Positions 9,643 to 20,058 of a stretch of 64,000 nt of DNA are shown here, piece after piece. The notes below the pieces were generated by a model. That model was not told the DNA's origin and did not search any database. It saw only the letters and a program-made list of their open reading frames with translations. The stretch's first letter is position 1. Each line of letters begins with the position of its first letter. The DNA lies in assembly GCA_900769555.1 (NCBI GenBank), contig CAAGHA010000030.1:6300-70299 (forward strand), given 5' to 3'. The position numbers and the translations under genes are program-made. The stretch is from Bacteroidales bacterium. Its GTDB lineage: Bacteria > Bacteroidota > Bacteroidia > Bacteroidales > Paludibacteraceae.

Positions 9643-10524
9643 TCAATAATTCTGATATCCAAAATCTTTTAATTTATTCTCTTTGTTTCTCCAATCTTTT
9701 TCTACTTTAACGTAAAGTTCTAAAAAAACCTTTTTATCAAAAAATGTTTCAATATCCTTTCTAGCTTCGGTTCCTACCTTTTTTAACATCTTTCCACCTT
9801 GTCCAATGATTATACCTTTTTGAGAGTCTCTTTCTACGAAAATAACTGCATTTATTCGTATCATTTTGTTATCCTCTTTGAAACTCTCTACTGCAACTTC
9901 AACCGAGTATGGAATCTCTTTGTCATAGTTGGTCAAAATTTTTTCACGTATAATCTCTGTAACAAAGAATCGTGCCGGTTTATCTGTTAGCGCATCTTTT
10001 TCAAAGAATGGGGGAGAATCCGGTAGTTGAGCTTTTATACGTTTCAGTAAATGATCTAAATTAAAATTATTTGTGGCAGAGATAGGGATAATCTCTACGT
10101 TTGGTAGAACCTCTTTCCATCTATCAACCAACTCAATAAGCTTTTCTTGATTGGTTAAATCAATTTTGTTGATTATTAGCATTACCGGTGCAGATTGTTT
10201 TTTTACTTTTTCCAAGAAACTAGCATTTTTGTCAAAGCTCTCAACGACGTCAGTAACGTAGAGAATTATATCTGCATCCGTCAAGGCTCCGGTAGAAAAA
10301 TTCAGCATGGATTCTTGTAATTTGTAGTTGGGTTTTAGTACACCCGGTGTATCGGAATAGACAATTTGAAAATCTTCTCCATTTACTATTCCCATAATTC
10401 TGTGACGTGTTGTCTGTGCTTTAGAGGTTATAATTGATATTTTTTCACCCACTAAAGCATTCATTAATGTTGATTTTCCAACATTAGGATTTCCTACTAT
10501 ATTTACAAAACCGGCTTTATGCAT
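9643..10524 (-). CDS. era: ribosome assembly GTPase Era
   Basis: A 293-residue GTPase with P-loop GNPNVGKS (11-18), DTPG, NKID (about 138) and SATN motifs. The C-terminal KH domain contains the GQGGKMLKKVG loop (about 245). Era binds the 3' end of 16S rRNA during 30S assembly. It is the first gene of the era-der block. The -7 promoter box only 17 nt upstream of the ATG implies a very short leader. Confidence 0.97.
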   Translation of the reverse strand: MHKAGFVNIVGNPNVGKSTLMNALVGEKISIITSKAQTTRHRIMGIVNGEDFQIVYSDTPGVLKPNYKLQESMLNFSTGALTDADIILYVTDVVESFDKNASFLEKVKKQSAPVMLIINKIDLTNQEKLIELVDRWKEVLPNVEIIPISATNNFNLDHLLKRIKAQLPDSPPFFEKDALTDKPARFFVTEIIREKILTNYDKEIPYSVEVAVESFKEDNKMIRINAVIFVERDSQKGIIIGQGGKMLKKVGTEARKDIETFFDKKVFLELYVKVEKDWRNKENKLKDFGYQNY

Positions 10525-10540
10525 AATAAATCATTTTTTG

Positions 10541-10548
10541 CAAAGTTA
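10541..10548 (-). promoter_or_regulatory. era promoter, -7 box
   Basis: TAACTTTG on the minus strand, 17 nt before the era ATG, matches TAnnTTTG. With the usual spacing to the start site the leader would be only about 10 nt. Confidence 0.5.
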
Positions 10549-10625
10549 CAAAATTTAGGTGAATTTTTATCATTGAATCTTTAATTCTTTCAAGTTGCAC
10601 ATTGCATTTCTTATTCTTTTCTTAA

Positions 10626-10811
10626 GCTTACTTTTATAAAGTACGATTTTTGTTTCTAAATGCACTAAATTCTCTTTCTAATACTTTTGAATTTATTTTT
10701 TTATCTTGCTTTTATTCTATTAGTTACGATGCATGCATCGCTCCTTTATGAATAAAAACAATCTAAAAAAATGCTCTTCAAAATCTCTTGATCTAATTTA
10801 TAGATCTTACC
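10626..10811 (-). repeat. TTAA element, full copy B
   Basis: A 186-bp copy flanked by perfect TTAA direct repeats (10622-10625 and 10812-10815). The inverted termini are visible on both sides. The central stem-loop at 10726-10741 is a perfect palindrome (CGATGCATGCATCG). It lies between the era promoter and the atpG terminator. Confidence 0.9.
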
Positions 10812-10844
10812 TTAAACAATAATAATCATATTTGTTATTTACGA

Positions 10845-10882
10845 TAAAAGGGATGTTTCATTTAAGAAACACCCCCTTTATC
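10845..10882 (-). terminator. atp operon terminator
   Basis: A long hairpin about 20 nt after the atpG stop: AAAGGG and TGTTTC arms around a TTAAAT loop, read on the minus strand, ending in TTTT. It closes the ATP synthase operon. Confidence 0.8.
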
Positions 10883-10900
10883 TTCAGTTATTTTTTTCTT

Positions 10901-11773
10901 CTAATTAGACAACGCTGCCGCACCACCGACAATATCCAACAATTCGCTAGTAATAGCTTGTTGACGTGTCTTGTTGTACAAGATTGTAAGTTCATTAATC
11001 AACTCATTTGCGTTATCTGTTGCCACTTGCATAGCAACTACTCTAGCTCCGTGTTCAGAAGCATTTGAGTCTAACAAACAAGCATACATCTTTGTACGTA
11101 ACGCCTTAGGCAATAGAGAATCTAAAATTTCCACTTTGCTTGGTTCTACTAAGTAGTCACCACTCATTTTTTGACCCTCATTATTCGATTCCAAAGATAT
11201 TGGAAGGAATGTTTCTGTTGTCAATTTTTGAACAGCAGTATTTTTCATGTGATGATAAATTACTATCACTTTATCATACTCCTTGTTCAAAAATTTAGTC
11301 ATCAGTTCGTTTGTAATTGCGTTAATTCCATCAAAAGAAGGGTGATTTGCCAAATCAGTAGATATATCTACCAATTTTACGCCACTCATTTTTTGCGCAG
11401 CTTCTTTTACTTTTTTTCCGATAGGATAGAGAGTAACAGAAGTAGATGCGTTTGCTTCTTTTTTAATTACCGCATTCAACTCTTTGATAACGTTAGAATT
11501 AAATGCTCCACAAAGGCTTGAATTAGAAGAAAAAACTACAATTGCCAAATTCTTGACCTCTCTGACCACAGAAAAACTTGACTGAAAATCTGTCTCTGTT
11601 GCCAAAAAGTTATTCAAGATTCCATTTAGACGACTTTGATACGGAGAAATATTTTCAATGGCCATTTGAGCCTTTTTCAATTTCGCCGACGAAATCATCT
11701 TCATAGCTCCGGTAATTTTTTTTGTTGTGTTTACCGAACCAATTCTTGCTTTTACTTCCTTTAATGATGCCAT
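10901..11773 (-). CDS. atpG: ATP synthase F1 gamma subunit
   Basis: A 290-residue central-stalk subunit. It has the family N-terminus MASLKEVKARIGSVNTTKKIT and the C-terminal helix with NKTRQQAITSELLDIVGGA, which rotates inside the alpha3beta3 ring. It is the last gene of the atp operon, starting 3 nt after the atpA stop, and a hairpin terminator follows. The length is normal. Confidence 0.97.
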   Translation of the reverse strand: MASLKEVKARIGSVNTTKKITGAMKMISSAKLKKAQMAIENISPYQSRLNGILNNFLATETDFQSSFSVVREVKNLAIVVFSSNSSLCGAFNSNVIKELNAVIKKEANASTSVTLYPIGKKVKEAAQKMSGVKLVDISTDLANHPSFDGINAITNELMTKFLNKEYDKVIVIYHHMKNTAVQKLTTETFLPISLESNNEGQKMSGDYLVEPSKVEILDSLLPKALRTKMYACLLDSNASEHGARVVAMQVATDNANELINELTILYNKTRQQAITSELLDIVGGAAALSN

Positions 11774-11776
11774 TTA

Positions 11777-13357
11777 TTAAACATTAATTTTTTTGATAAC
11801 AACTTCCGCTTCTTGTTTCAAGATGCCTTTTATCGTATCGTCGATAACTCCTTGTTTCAATTTGTTCAAAACATCTTCCTTGTGTAGGTGCTCCAATCTT
11901 TCAATGAATTCTGTTTCAAATTCATGAACTGCTTCTACTGGAAGAACATTCAATAAACCTTGAGTACCACAATAGATTACCGCAATCTGATGTTCAACCG
12001 GATATGGAGTATATTGAGGCTGTTTCAAAAGTTCTGTATTACGAATACCTTTGTCGATAGTCATCTTTGTTACAGCATCCATGTCTCCTCCGAATCGAGT
12101 GAATGACTCTAATTCGCGGAATTGAGCTTGGTCCGTTTTTAATGTACCGGCAATAGCTTTCATAGCTTTTACTTGAGCACTACCACCCACACGTGATACG
12201 GAAATACCCACGTTAATTGCAGGACGAATACCTGCGTTAAACATATTTGTTTCCAAGAATATCTGACCATCCGTAATTGAAATTACGTTGGTTGGGATAT
12301 AAGCAGAAACGTCACCGGCTTGTGTTTCGATGATAGGAAGTGCTGTTAATGAACCTCCACCTTTTACTCTACCTTTCAAAGATTCTGGTAAATCGTTCAT
12401 TTGAGCTGCCACATTATCATTGTTAATAATTTTAGCAGCACGTTCCAATAATCTTGAGTGAAGATAGAATACATCACCTGGATAAGCCTCACGTCCTGAA
12501 GGACGTTTCAAAATTAATGATACCTCACGATATGCAACCGCTTGTTTGGATAAGTCGTCATAAACTACCAATGCGTGCTTTCCTTGATCACGGAAATATT
12601 CACCGATTGCAGCACCTGCAAATGGTGCATAGTATTGCATAGCAGCAGGGTCTGATGCTGTTGCAGAAACAATGATTGTATAATCCATTGCTCCGTGTTC
12701 TTTCAATGTGTTAACAATGTTTGCAACAGTAGAACCTTTTTGACCTACAGCTACGTAGATACAATATACCGGATTTCCTGATAAGTAAGCCTCTTTTTGG
12801 TTAATGATTGTATCAATTGCAATTGCAGTCTTTCCTGTTTGACGGTCACCAATAATCAACTCACGTTGTCCACGACCGATAGGAATCATTGCGTCAATAG
12901 CCTTGATACCTGTTTGTAGTGGTTGTTTTACCGGTTCACGGAAAATTACACCCGGAGCTTTTCTCTCCAAAGGCATTTCAATTAATTCTCCTTTAATAGG
13001 TCCTAAACCATCTATAGGTGCTCCAATTGAATTTACAACTCTTCCGACCATACCTTCACCTGTCATGATAGATGCGATACGTCCGGTTCTTTTTACGGTG
13101 TCTCCTTCACTGATTTGATCAGTTGGACCTAATAATACAGCTCCAACGTTATCTTCTTCCAAGTTCAAGACCACCGCATTAATGCCGTTTTCGAACTCTA
13201 AAAGTTCTCCTGCTTCAGCATTTTGCAGACCGTACATACGAACCACACCGTCACTCACTTGTAGAACGGTTCCTACCTCCTCAAATTTAACCTTTGTATC
13301 GAGGTCTTGTAGTTGCATTTTTAGTACGTCGGATACTTCACTTGCTTTTATAGCCAT
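11777..13357 (-). CDS. atpA: ATP synthase F1 alpha subunit
   Basis: A 526-residue non-catalytic nucleotide-binding subunit, with P-loop GDRQTGKT (170-177) and the alpha-subunit pattern around [10 protein letters not shown]. Full length. It lies between atpH (34 nt gap) and atpG (3 nt gap) in the usual order. Confidence 0.98.
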   Translation of the reverse strand: MAIKASEVSDVLKMQLQDLDTKVKFEEVGTVLQVSDGVVRMYGLQNAEAGELLEFENGINAVVLNLEEDNVGAVLLGPTDQISEGDTVKRTGRIASIMTGEGMVGRVVNSIGAPIDGLGPIKGELIEMPLERKAPGVIFREPVKQPLQTGIKAIDAMIPIGRGQRELIIGDRQTGKTAIAIDTIINQKEAYLSGNPVYCIYVAVGQKGSTVANIVNTLKEHGAMDYTIIVSATASDPAAMQYYAPFAGAAIGEYFRDQGKHALVVYDDLSKQAVAYREVSLILKRPSGREAYPGDVFYLHSRLLERAAKIINNDNVAAQMNDLPESLKGRVKGGGSLTALPIIETQAGDVSAYIPTNVISITDGQIFLETNMFNAGIRPAINVGISVSRVGGSAQVKAMKAIAGTLKTDQAQFRELESFTRFGGDMDAVTKMTIDKGIRNTELLKQPQYTPYPVEHQIAVIYCGTQGLLNVLPVEAVHEFETEFIERLEHLHKEDVLNKLKQGVIDDTIKGILKQEAEVVIKKINV

Positions 13358-13391
13358 AATTCTTTTTTTTTAATTTACGAATACATAAAAG

Positions 13392-13946
13392 TTAAACATC
13401 TTTTGCGTTACTCTGTTGTAACTTACTCTTCACCATTCTTAATTGACTTTTTATGCTTGCATCCAATTGATAGGTTTCAACATTTAAGATAAATCCTCCA
13501 ATCAAATCTGGATCCACACATTTTTCCAATTCAATGGTTCCATCTGTTACACTCTTTACAGCTTCTTTAAAACGCAATTCCTCTGCTTCCGAAATCGGAT
13601 TTGCAGAAATAATCTTGCTTATTACAATATTCTTTTCCTTTCGGTAAAGATCTTGGTAAACAAGACTGATGCTTTGAAAGTATTCCTCTCGTTTATGCTC
13701 GACGACCAAATCCACAAAACGCTTGAATTCGGCACATACTTGGGTACCAGCAGCTGTGATAAGCAAATCTTTCTTTTTTTGCGCCGTTAGAGTAGGGTTT
13801 GCTAATGCCTCCTTTAATTCAGGCACTTCAAAAAAGCTATTTGCAACAATTTTCATTTCGTTGTAAATACTCTCTTCTTGTTTCCTCTCTTCGGCAAACT
13901 TATAAAGAGCCTTTGCATATCTTGCTGAAATTTTACCTGTAATCAT
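13392..13946 (-). CDS. atpH: ATP synthase delta subunit (OSCP-like)
   Basis: A 184-residue peripheral-stalk subunit. The N-terminal helical segment (KISARYAKALYKFA) and the C-terminal DPDLIGGFIL motif are those of the delta/OSCP family. It links F1 to the b subunits. The start is 6 nt from the atpF stop. Confidence 0.95.
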   Translation of the reverse strand: MITGKISARYAKALYKFAEERKQEESIYNEMKIVANSFFEVPELKEALANPTLTAQKKKDLLITAAGTQVCAEFKRFVDLVVEHKREEYFQSISLVYQDLYRKEKNIVISKIISANPISEAEELRFKEAVKSVTDGTIELEKCVDPDLIGGFILNVETYQLDASIKSQLRMVKSKLQQSNAKDV

Positions 13947-13952
13947 CAGCTA

Positions 13953-14453
13953 TTACGATTTTGCGATGTTAATTTCATCCAAAAGTTTATCAATCATGTC
14001 ATTTTGAGATTTCTCATCTTTTAATTCGCCTCGGATAATTTTTTCAGCGATTGTTACAGATAACTCAGCAACTTGAGAGCGAATCTCTTTTATGGCATTA
14101 TCTTTCTCCAATTGGACGCTTTCCTTTCCATTTTCAATGATTTTTGCAGCTTCTGCATTTGCTTGCGTTTTAGCTGCTGAAATCATCTCTTCTTTTATTT
14201 TAGATGCTTCTTTCAACATTTCTAATCGCTCATTTTTAGCTTCTGCCATCAATCTTTCACCATCAGCTTTAATGTTTGCCAATGCTGCGTTTGCTTCATC
14301 TGCTTTCTTAAGCGATTCTTCAATGTAGTTTCCTCTCTCTTCGATCATACTGACGATTACCGGCCAACCGAACTTCCCCAATATGAATGCCAATATAGAG
14401 AAGCTAAGCACCATCCAAAACAATAGTCCGAAATCTGGTGTTAATAAATCCAT
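13953..14453 (-). CDS. atpF: ATP synthase Fo b subunit
   Basis: A 166-residue protein with one N-terminal membrane helix (about residues 8-26, GLLFWMVLSFSILAFIL). A long charged, Ala- and Glu-rich coiled-coil helix follows, as in the peripheral stalk b subunit. Only one b-type gene is present, so a homodimer is expected. It lies 22 nt after the atpE stop. Confidence 0.95.
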   Translation of the reverse strand: MDLLTPDFGLLFWMVLSFSILAFILGKFGWPVIVSMIEERGNYIEESLKKADEANAALANIKADGERLMAEAKNERLEMLKEASKIKEEMISAAKTQANAEAAKIIENGKESVQLEKDNAIKEIRSQVAELSVTIAEKIIRGELKDEKSQNDMIDKLLDEINIAKS

Positions 14454-14475
14454 AGCTTCTTCTTTTTAGAGATTA

Positions 14476-14754
<279 letters not shown>

Positions 14755-14774
14755 TTACGTTTATTATTCTCTTT

Positions 14775-15866
14775 TTATTTTGAATGATGTGGTTCAACTT
14801 GTGCTAAACCGATAAAAATTGCCGATAGCATTGTAAATACGTATGCTTGGATGAAACATACCAAACACTCCAGTAGCGACATAAACACAACCAATAGTAC
14901 AGAGAAAATTGATACCACTCCTCCGACGGTTGTACTTAATGCAGAAAATACGAATATTAAACCTATTAACACTAACACCATAACATGCCCTGCAAACATA
15001 TTTGCAAAAAGACGAATACATAGTGCAAATGGTTTGGTAAATATTCCTATAACTTCGATAAACGGCATGATTGGAATAGGAACTTTTAACCATGCCGGAA
15101 CATCAGGCCAAAATATCTCTTTCCAATACTCCTTTGTTCCAAATATATTGGTCAAGAAGAATGTAATTAATGCCAATACCAATGTAATCGCAATATTTCC
15201 TGTGAGGTTTGCTCCTCCCGGGAATATAGGTATAATTCCGAGCACATTGTTGATGAATATAAAGAAAAATGCCGTTAATAGATAGGATGAGAATTTTTTA
15301 TAATTCTTACCTATACTTGGTTTAATTATATCATCATGCAATGAGATAATCAACGGCTCCAACAGTGCTTGTATTCCGGTTGGACGTGTTCTGTTGTTTT
15401 TTTTGTATTTGCTCGCAATCGATAAGAAAATTACGAGTAGGAGAGTGCAGCTGATAAACAAGGAAAGCACGTTTTTTGTAATTGAAATGTCTAACGGACG
15501 CTCTCCTGTGCTTACTTCAATAATTTTCCCTGCATTGGGTTCTCCTTCTTCTGCAATTCTATATCCATTGTACTCAGTGTAGTGCCCTTCGTGCCCTAAC
15601 TTTGATGAGCAAAATAGATCCCACCCGTTTTGACCCTTTACGATGCACAACAACGGTATCGATATATGATGACCACCAATTGTTGTTATGTGCCAATCAT
15701 AAGCATCACCGATGTGACCGAATATCAACTTTTTCATATCAACTTCTTCTTTCTCTTGAGTTTCAGGTGTTAAACCCTCGCTCGCAAAAAGAGGTAGAGA
15801 AAATGATACGAACAACGCTAATATTGTCGCAACAAGTTTCGTTTTTGTAATTTTGAATTGACTCAT
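14775..15866 (-). CDS. atpB: ATP synthase Fo a subunit
   Basis: A 363-residue membrane protein. An N-terminal signal-like helix (about residues 8-26) and a roughly 100-residue extramembrane segment (with HITTIGGHHISIP) precede the conserved Fo channel helices. The essential arginine is in ALCIRLFANMFAGH. This long N-terminus is typical of Bacteroidetes atpB. I place the start at 15866, not at an upstream in-frame ATG at 15995. The ATG at 15866 overlaps the stop of the upstream gene as ATGA, and the signal-like sequence begins there. Confidence 0.95.
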   Translation of the reverse strand: MSQFKITKTKLVATILALFVSFSLPLFASEGLTPETQEKEEVDMKKLIFGHIGDAYDWHITTIGGHHISIPLLCIVKGQNGWDLFCSSKLGHEGHYTEYNGYRIAEEGEPNAGKIIEVSTGERPLDISITKNVLSLFISCTLLLVIFLSIASKYKKNNRTRPTGIQALLEPLIISLHDDIIKPSIGKNYKKFSSYLLTAFFFIFINNVLGIIPIFPGGANLTGNIAITLVLALITFFLTNIFGTKEYWKEIFWPDVPAWLKVPIPIMPFIEVIGIFTKPFALCIRLFANMFAGHVMVLVLIGLIFVFSALSTTVGGVVSIFSVLLVVFMSLLECLVCFIQAYVFTMLSAIFIGLAQVEPHHSK

Positions 15867-16246
15867 TGTTTTAAATCTTTGTTGATGTTTATTGAAACTA
15901 TGACTTCCAATATCGTATATACAATATAGAACAGCGAGAATGTGAGAAGAAATGATATCAGATTTTCTTTTACAAATAGTGCATATACCACGCAAATTAT
16001 TATTATTGTAAAAAACTTTATCACTTTATTTAAAAGAAACAACATTTGGAATTTTTGTGCCTCCATAGATGCTGCTTTTCTCATGATTTGCATCGATATT
16101 ATTCCTATTACGATGAAAAATAGTGGTATCGCTGTATAGAGTGGGAAGTAATATTCTGGGAAATGAGTGAATATTGCAGCACCAATTGCTCCTAACATCG
16201 CCATTCCTGCCACTAACAACAAATTATTTTTCATCCATGAATTCAT
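15863..16246 (-). CDS. AtpI-like Fo-associated membrane protein
   Basis: A 127-residue protein with about four hydrophobic segments, located between atpC and atpB. This is the place of the poorly conserved AtpI-like subunit thought to help c-ring assembly in Bacteroidetes operons. Sequence similarity to canonical AtpI is not obvious by eye, so the assignment rests on size, topology and context. It overlaps atpB by 4 nt (ATGA). Confidence 0.7.
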   Translation of the reverse strand: MNSWMKNNLLLVAGMAMLGAIGAAIFTHFPEYYFPLYTAIPLFFIVIGIISMQIMRKAASMEAQKFQMLFLLNKVIKFFTIIIICVVYALFVKENLISFLLTFSLFYIVYTILEVIVSININKDLKQ

Positions 16247-16250
16247 TTCT

Positions 16251-16499
16251 CTACTCTTCTATAATGCTTTCTACACAAACATATATGGTATCATCTTTTA
16301 CTTCAGCAAATCCGCCATCAATCTTTAATGTAGTGGTTTCTCCATTAATCACGTATGATATTTCTCCACTATTCAACGATGATATCAAGGCAGCATGACG
16401 AGGAAGTACTGAAAATTTTCCCCCTCCTCCTGGTAAATTTACTGACTCTATCTCTCCAGAAAACACCAATTTGTCCGGTGATATGATTTCTAACTTCAT
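16251..16499 (-). CDS. atpC: ATP synthase F1 epsilon subunit, short form
   Basis: An 82-residue protein made only of the N-terminal beta-sandwich domain of epsilon (MKLEIISPDKLVFSGE, then LPGGGGKFSVLPRHAALI). The C-terminal helical hairpin, which inhibits ATP hydrolysis in other bacteria, is absent. That is usual for this phylum. It sits 42 nt after atpD and 4 nt before the AtpI-like gene. Confidence 0.95.
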   Translation of the reverse strand: MKLEIISPDKLVFSGEIESVNLPGGGGKFSVLPRHAALISSLNSGEISYVINGETTTLKIDGGFAEVKDDTIYVCVESIIEE

Positions 16500-16541
16500 A
16501 CGATATAATTTTTGCTGTTAAACAATATTGCTTTCGCTAAA

Positions 16542-18062
<1,521 letters not shown>

Positions 18063-18148
18063 TTATGGTATTAATATTTCTTACTTTCTGCTCTATTAAC
18101 TTGTTTTTATTCCTTTTTTAAGTTCGTTTTTTTTAAAACAAGTCTTTT

Positions 18149-18157
18149 GCAAATATA
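18149..18157 (-). promoter_or_regulatory. atp operon promoter, -7 box
   Basis: TATATTTGC on the minus strand matches the Bacteroidetes -7 element TAnnTTTG and would give a leader of about 95 nt for atpD. The expected -33 TTTG is not clear. The rest of 18048-18436 is very AT-rich, and I see no gene or other structure in it. Confidence 0.55.
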
Positions 18158-18436
18158 AGATTTTTTTTATGCGATTAAAATTTTATGTTAATTTTTTTTT
18201 GAAAAAAGTGGTTTTTATTTGTAATAAATTAGATCTTGTTTTTTATGGTTTTTCTGTCTTTTAGCTCTAATTTTGTTTGTTAATTGGTTGATAATTATTT
18301 AATTATGTCTTAAATGCGTTTTTTGTTTTTTGCGATGTGTAGGATTGATTTGATTATAAAAGTTTTCATATTTATCTTTTTTTATCATTTCTCATTTTCT
18401 TTGTAAAATCTGTTGTTGGACATGTTTTTTATATTT

Positions 18437-18880
18437 TTACCACATTAGTTGTTTTATTATATTAAACTTAAAATCAAAAATTAGTATCGTTTTTTTACTT
18501 AATTCAACAATATAGTATCCTCTTTTTTTACTTATTCTGACAATGTCATCATCATTTTTTTTTCTATGGAGGTAATCTTTTATTTTTTTTGGTATTACTT
18601 GAGGTGATAGTTCCAATCTTAAACATTCGATTTCTCTCCAATTTCCATTTTCTTCAAAGATTATGTCACAACCATTATCCAATGTTACTGCGTAAGAGAG
18701 TATTCGGTAGTCGTTTTTTTCAATATGTGTTATAATGATTCTGTTTTCCGGATAATTTTCGCCAATAAAGGTCATGGCTTTGATTGGTAGTTGTGATGGG
18801 TTTGTTGTGATAATTTCTCTTGATGCGATTGATTGGATTGTGAATTGAACTATCAGCAATAATGTTGTGATTTTTTTCAT
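18437..18880 (-). CDS. secreted PepSY-like small protein
   Basis: A 147-residue protein with a signal peptide (MKKITTLLLIVQFTIQSIAS) and the two-lobe pattern of Bacteroidetes PepSY-like (BLIP-like) proteins: an aromatic/acidic beta-strand segment with VTLDNGCDIIFEENGNWREIE, then YYIVELSKKTILIFDFKF at the end. The family is periplasmic and its function is unknown. I chose the second ATG (18880) because the signal peptide begins there. An in-frame ATG lies 8 codons upstream. No partner gene is adjacent. Confidence 0.7.
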   Translation of the reverse strand: MKKITTLLLIVQFTIQSIASREIITTNPSQLPIKAMTFIGENYPENRIIITHIEKNDYRILSYAVTLDNGCDIIFEENGNWREIECLRLELSPQVIPKKIKDYLHRKKNDDDIVRISKKRGYYIVELSKKTILIFDFKFNIIKQLMW

Positions 18881-18996
18881 GACCTTTTTTGTTTTTAGGA
18901 ACAAGTTTGGGTCTATGTTTGTTTAAGTTTTTTTTTCAAAAACATGTTAGTGTTCAGGTTTCGAACAATTAATTTTTAAGTTTAACCCTTTTTGTT

Positions 18997-19449
18997 CTAT
19001 TTATTCTCTCTTTTCTTGCATTGTTCACATTGTCCGTAAATGCACAATGTATAGTGTGATGGGGTAAACTTCCAAATGTGTTTATTTTGAATAATTCTTC
19101 GTATGTCGTGGTCTGCAAACTTTTTTATTTTTCCACATGTGTTGCATATCATGTAGTGGAGATTACTATTCAGTGATTTTTCATACATTGTTCTATTTTC
19201 TCCCAATTGTAATTTGGTGACGAGTCCGCAGTCGACCAGCAGATCAATGTTGTTATAAAGTGTGGCCTTACTGATGGAGAATTCTGTTGACATAGCATTG
19301 TATAGTGTTTCGATGTCAAATGCTCCTTTGTAACCATATATGTAGTCGAGGATAGAGAATCGCTCAGGAGTCTTTCTCATTCCTTTTTTAAGAAGATACT
19401 CTGTTAGAATTTGTCGTGCGTTTTTCTTTAGTTTTTCACTTGTCTCCAT
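18997..19449 (-). CDS. Fur-family transcriptional regulator
   Basis: A 150-residue metal-dependent repressor of the Fur/PerR/Zur superfamily. The N-terminal winged helix is about residues 1-85 (MRKTPERFSILDYI, then SISKATLYNNIDLLVDCGLV). The dimerisation domain holds two zinc-ligand CxxC pairs (Cys102/105 and Cys141/144). Metal-site histidines are less clustered than in classic Fur, so whether it senses iron, zinc or peroxide is open. No transport gene is adjacent to hint at the regulon. Confidence 0.9.
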   Translation of the reverse strand: METSEKLKKNARQILTEYLLKKGMRKTPERFSILDYIYGYKGAFDIETLYNAMSTEFSISKATLYNNIDLLVDCGLVTKLQLGENRTMYEKSLNSNLHYMICNTCGKIKKFADHDIRRIIQNKHIWKFTPSHYTLCIYGQCEQCKKRENK

Positions 19450-19472
19450 TGTTCTGTTGTTCAGAATTTATG

Positions 19473-19480
19473 CAAATGTA
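19473..19480 (-). promoter_or_regulatory. Fur-family gene promoter, -7 box
   Basis: TACATTTG on the minus strand, 24 nt upstream of the ATG, matches TAnnTTTG. No -33 TTTG at the standard distance. Confidence 0.45.
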
Positions 19481-19539
19481 TAATAATTTTTTTTATTTTA
19501 TATTTATGGCGAGCTATATAAATTACTGTTCAGAATTAA

Positions 19540-19670
19540 GGTGAGTTCCATAAATTACGATTTTTCTTTTATGCTTAATAATCTTTTTCGGATGTTTCTG
19601 AATTTATTTTGTTTATTTTGCTTCTATTCATTTAGTTACGATGCTTCTTTCTTTTGATTTGTAAATTACT
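19540..19670 (-). repeat. TTAA element, truncated copy C
   Basis: Starts right after TTAA (19536-19539) with GGTGAGTTCCATAAATTAC and follows the consensus up to about 19670, where similarity is lost. The stem-loop right arm (GCATCGT, read on the minus strand) survives but the left arm has decayed. It lies in the divergent region between the Fur-family gene and pheT. Confidence 0.7.
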
Positions 19671-19696
19671 CGAAATTTACATGAAATGAATTTATA

Positions 19697-19801
19697 TTAC
19701 AAGTGTTTACGAAAAAAAAACAGCATAAACCACATGATTGTAGATTGAGCAGGAACTGTGCGATTCTTACGAAGCAAAGCTTCAAATTTCTTTGGTGTCA
19801 T
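19697..19801 (-). CDS. possible 34-residue small protein
   Basis: An ATG-initiated frame of 34 codons. The product begins MTPKKFEALLRKN, basic and amphipathic, and ends in a hydrophobic stretch STIMWFMLFFF followed by RKHL. Codon choice looks natural, and the frame lies outside the neighbouring repeat element. I do not recognise a family. It could be a small membrane-associated peptide or a remnant of a larger gene. No clear promoter box was found upstream. Confidence 0.35.
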   Translation of the reverse strand: MTPKKFEALLRKNRTVPAQSTIMWFMLFFFRKHL

Positions 19802-20004
19802 TGTCTGTACTTGATTTGGGGTTGTTTATTTTGTCTTCTTTTATGATGATTTGTTATTTAAGTTAAATTGTATTTATTTAATTTCGCACTTGCTAGTTGA
19901 CTCTACGGTTAAAGCGAGTGCCAAAAGAGGTTAAATTAAAGTTCTATTTTATGTGATGTGGGTATTTTTTTAAATAAATTTTAACCGCGTCTAAGAATAT
20001 TTCG

Positions 20005-20012
20005 TAAATTTG
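20005..20012 (+). promoter_or_regulatory. pheT promoter, -7 box
   Basis: TAAATTTG lies 46 nt upstream of the pheT ATG and matches the -7 consensus. The region 19802-20004 is AT-rich and shows no other gene. Confidence 0.5.
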
Positions 20013-20058
20013 CGCAATTTATAGATGATTATAGTAGATTTTTCAAAAATAGTTAACG

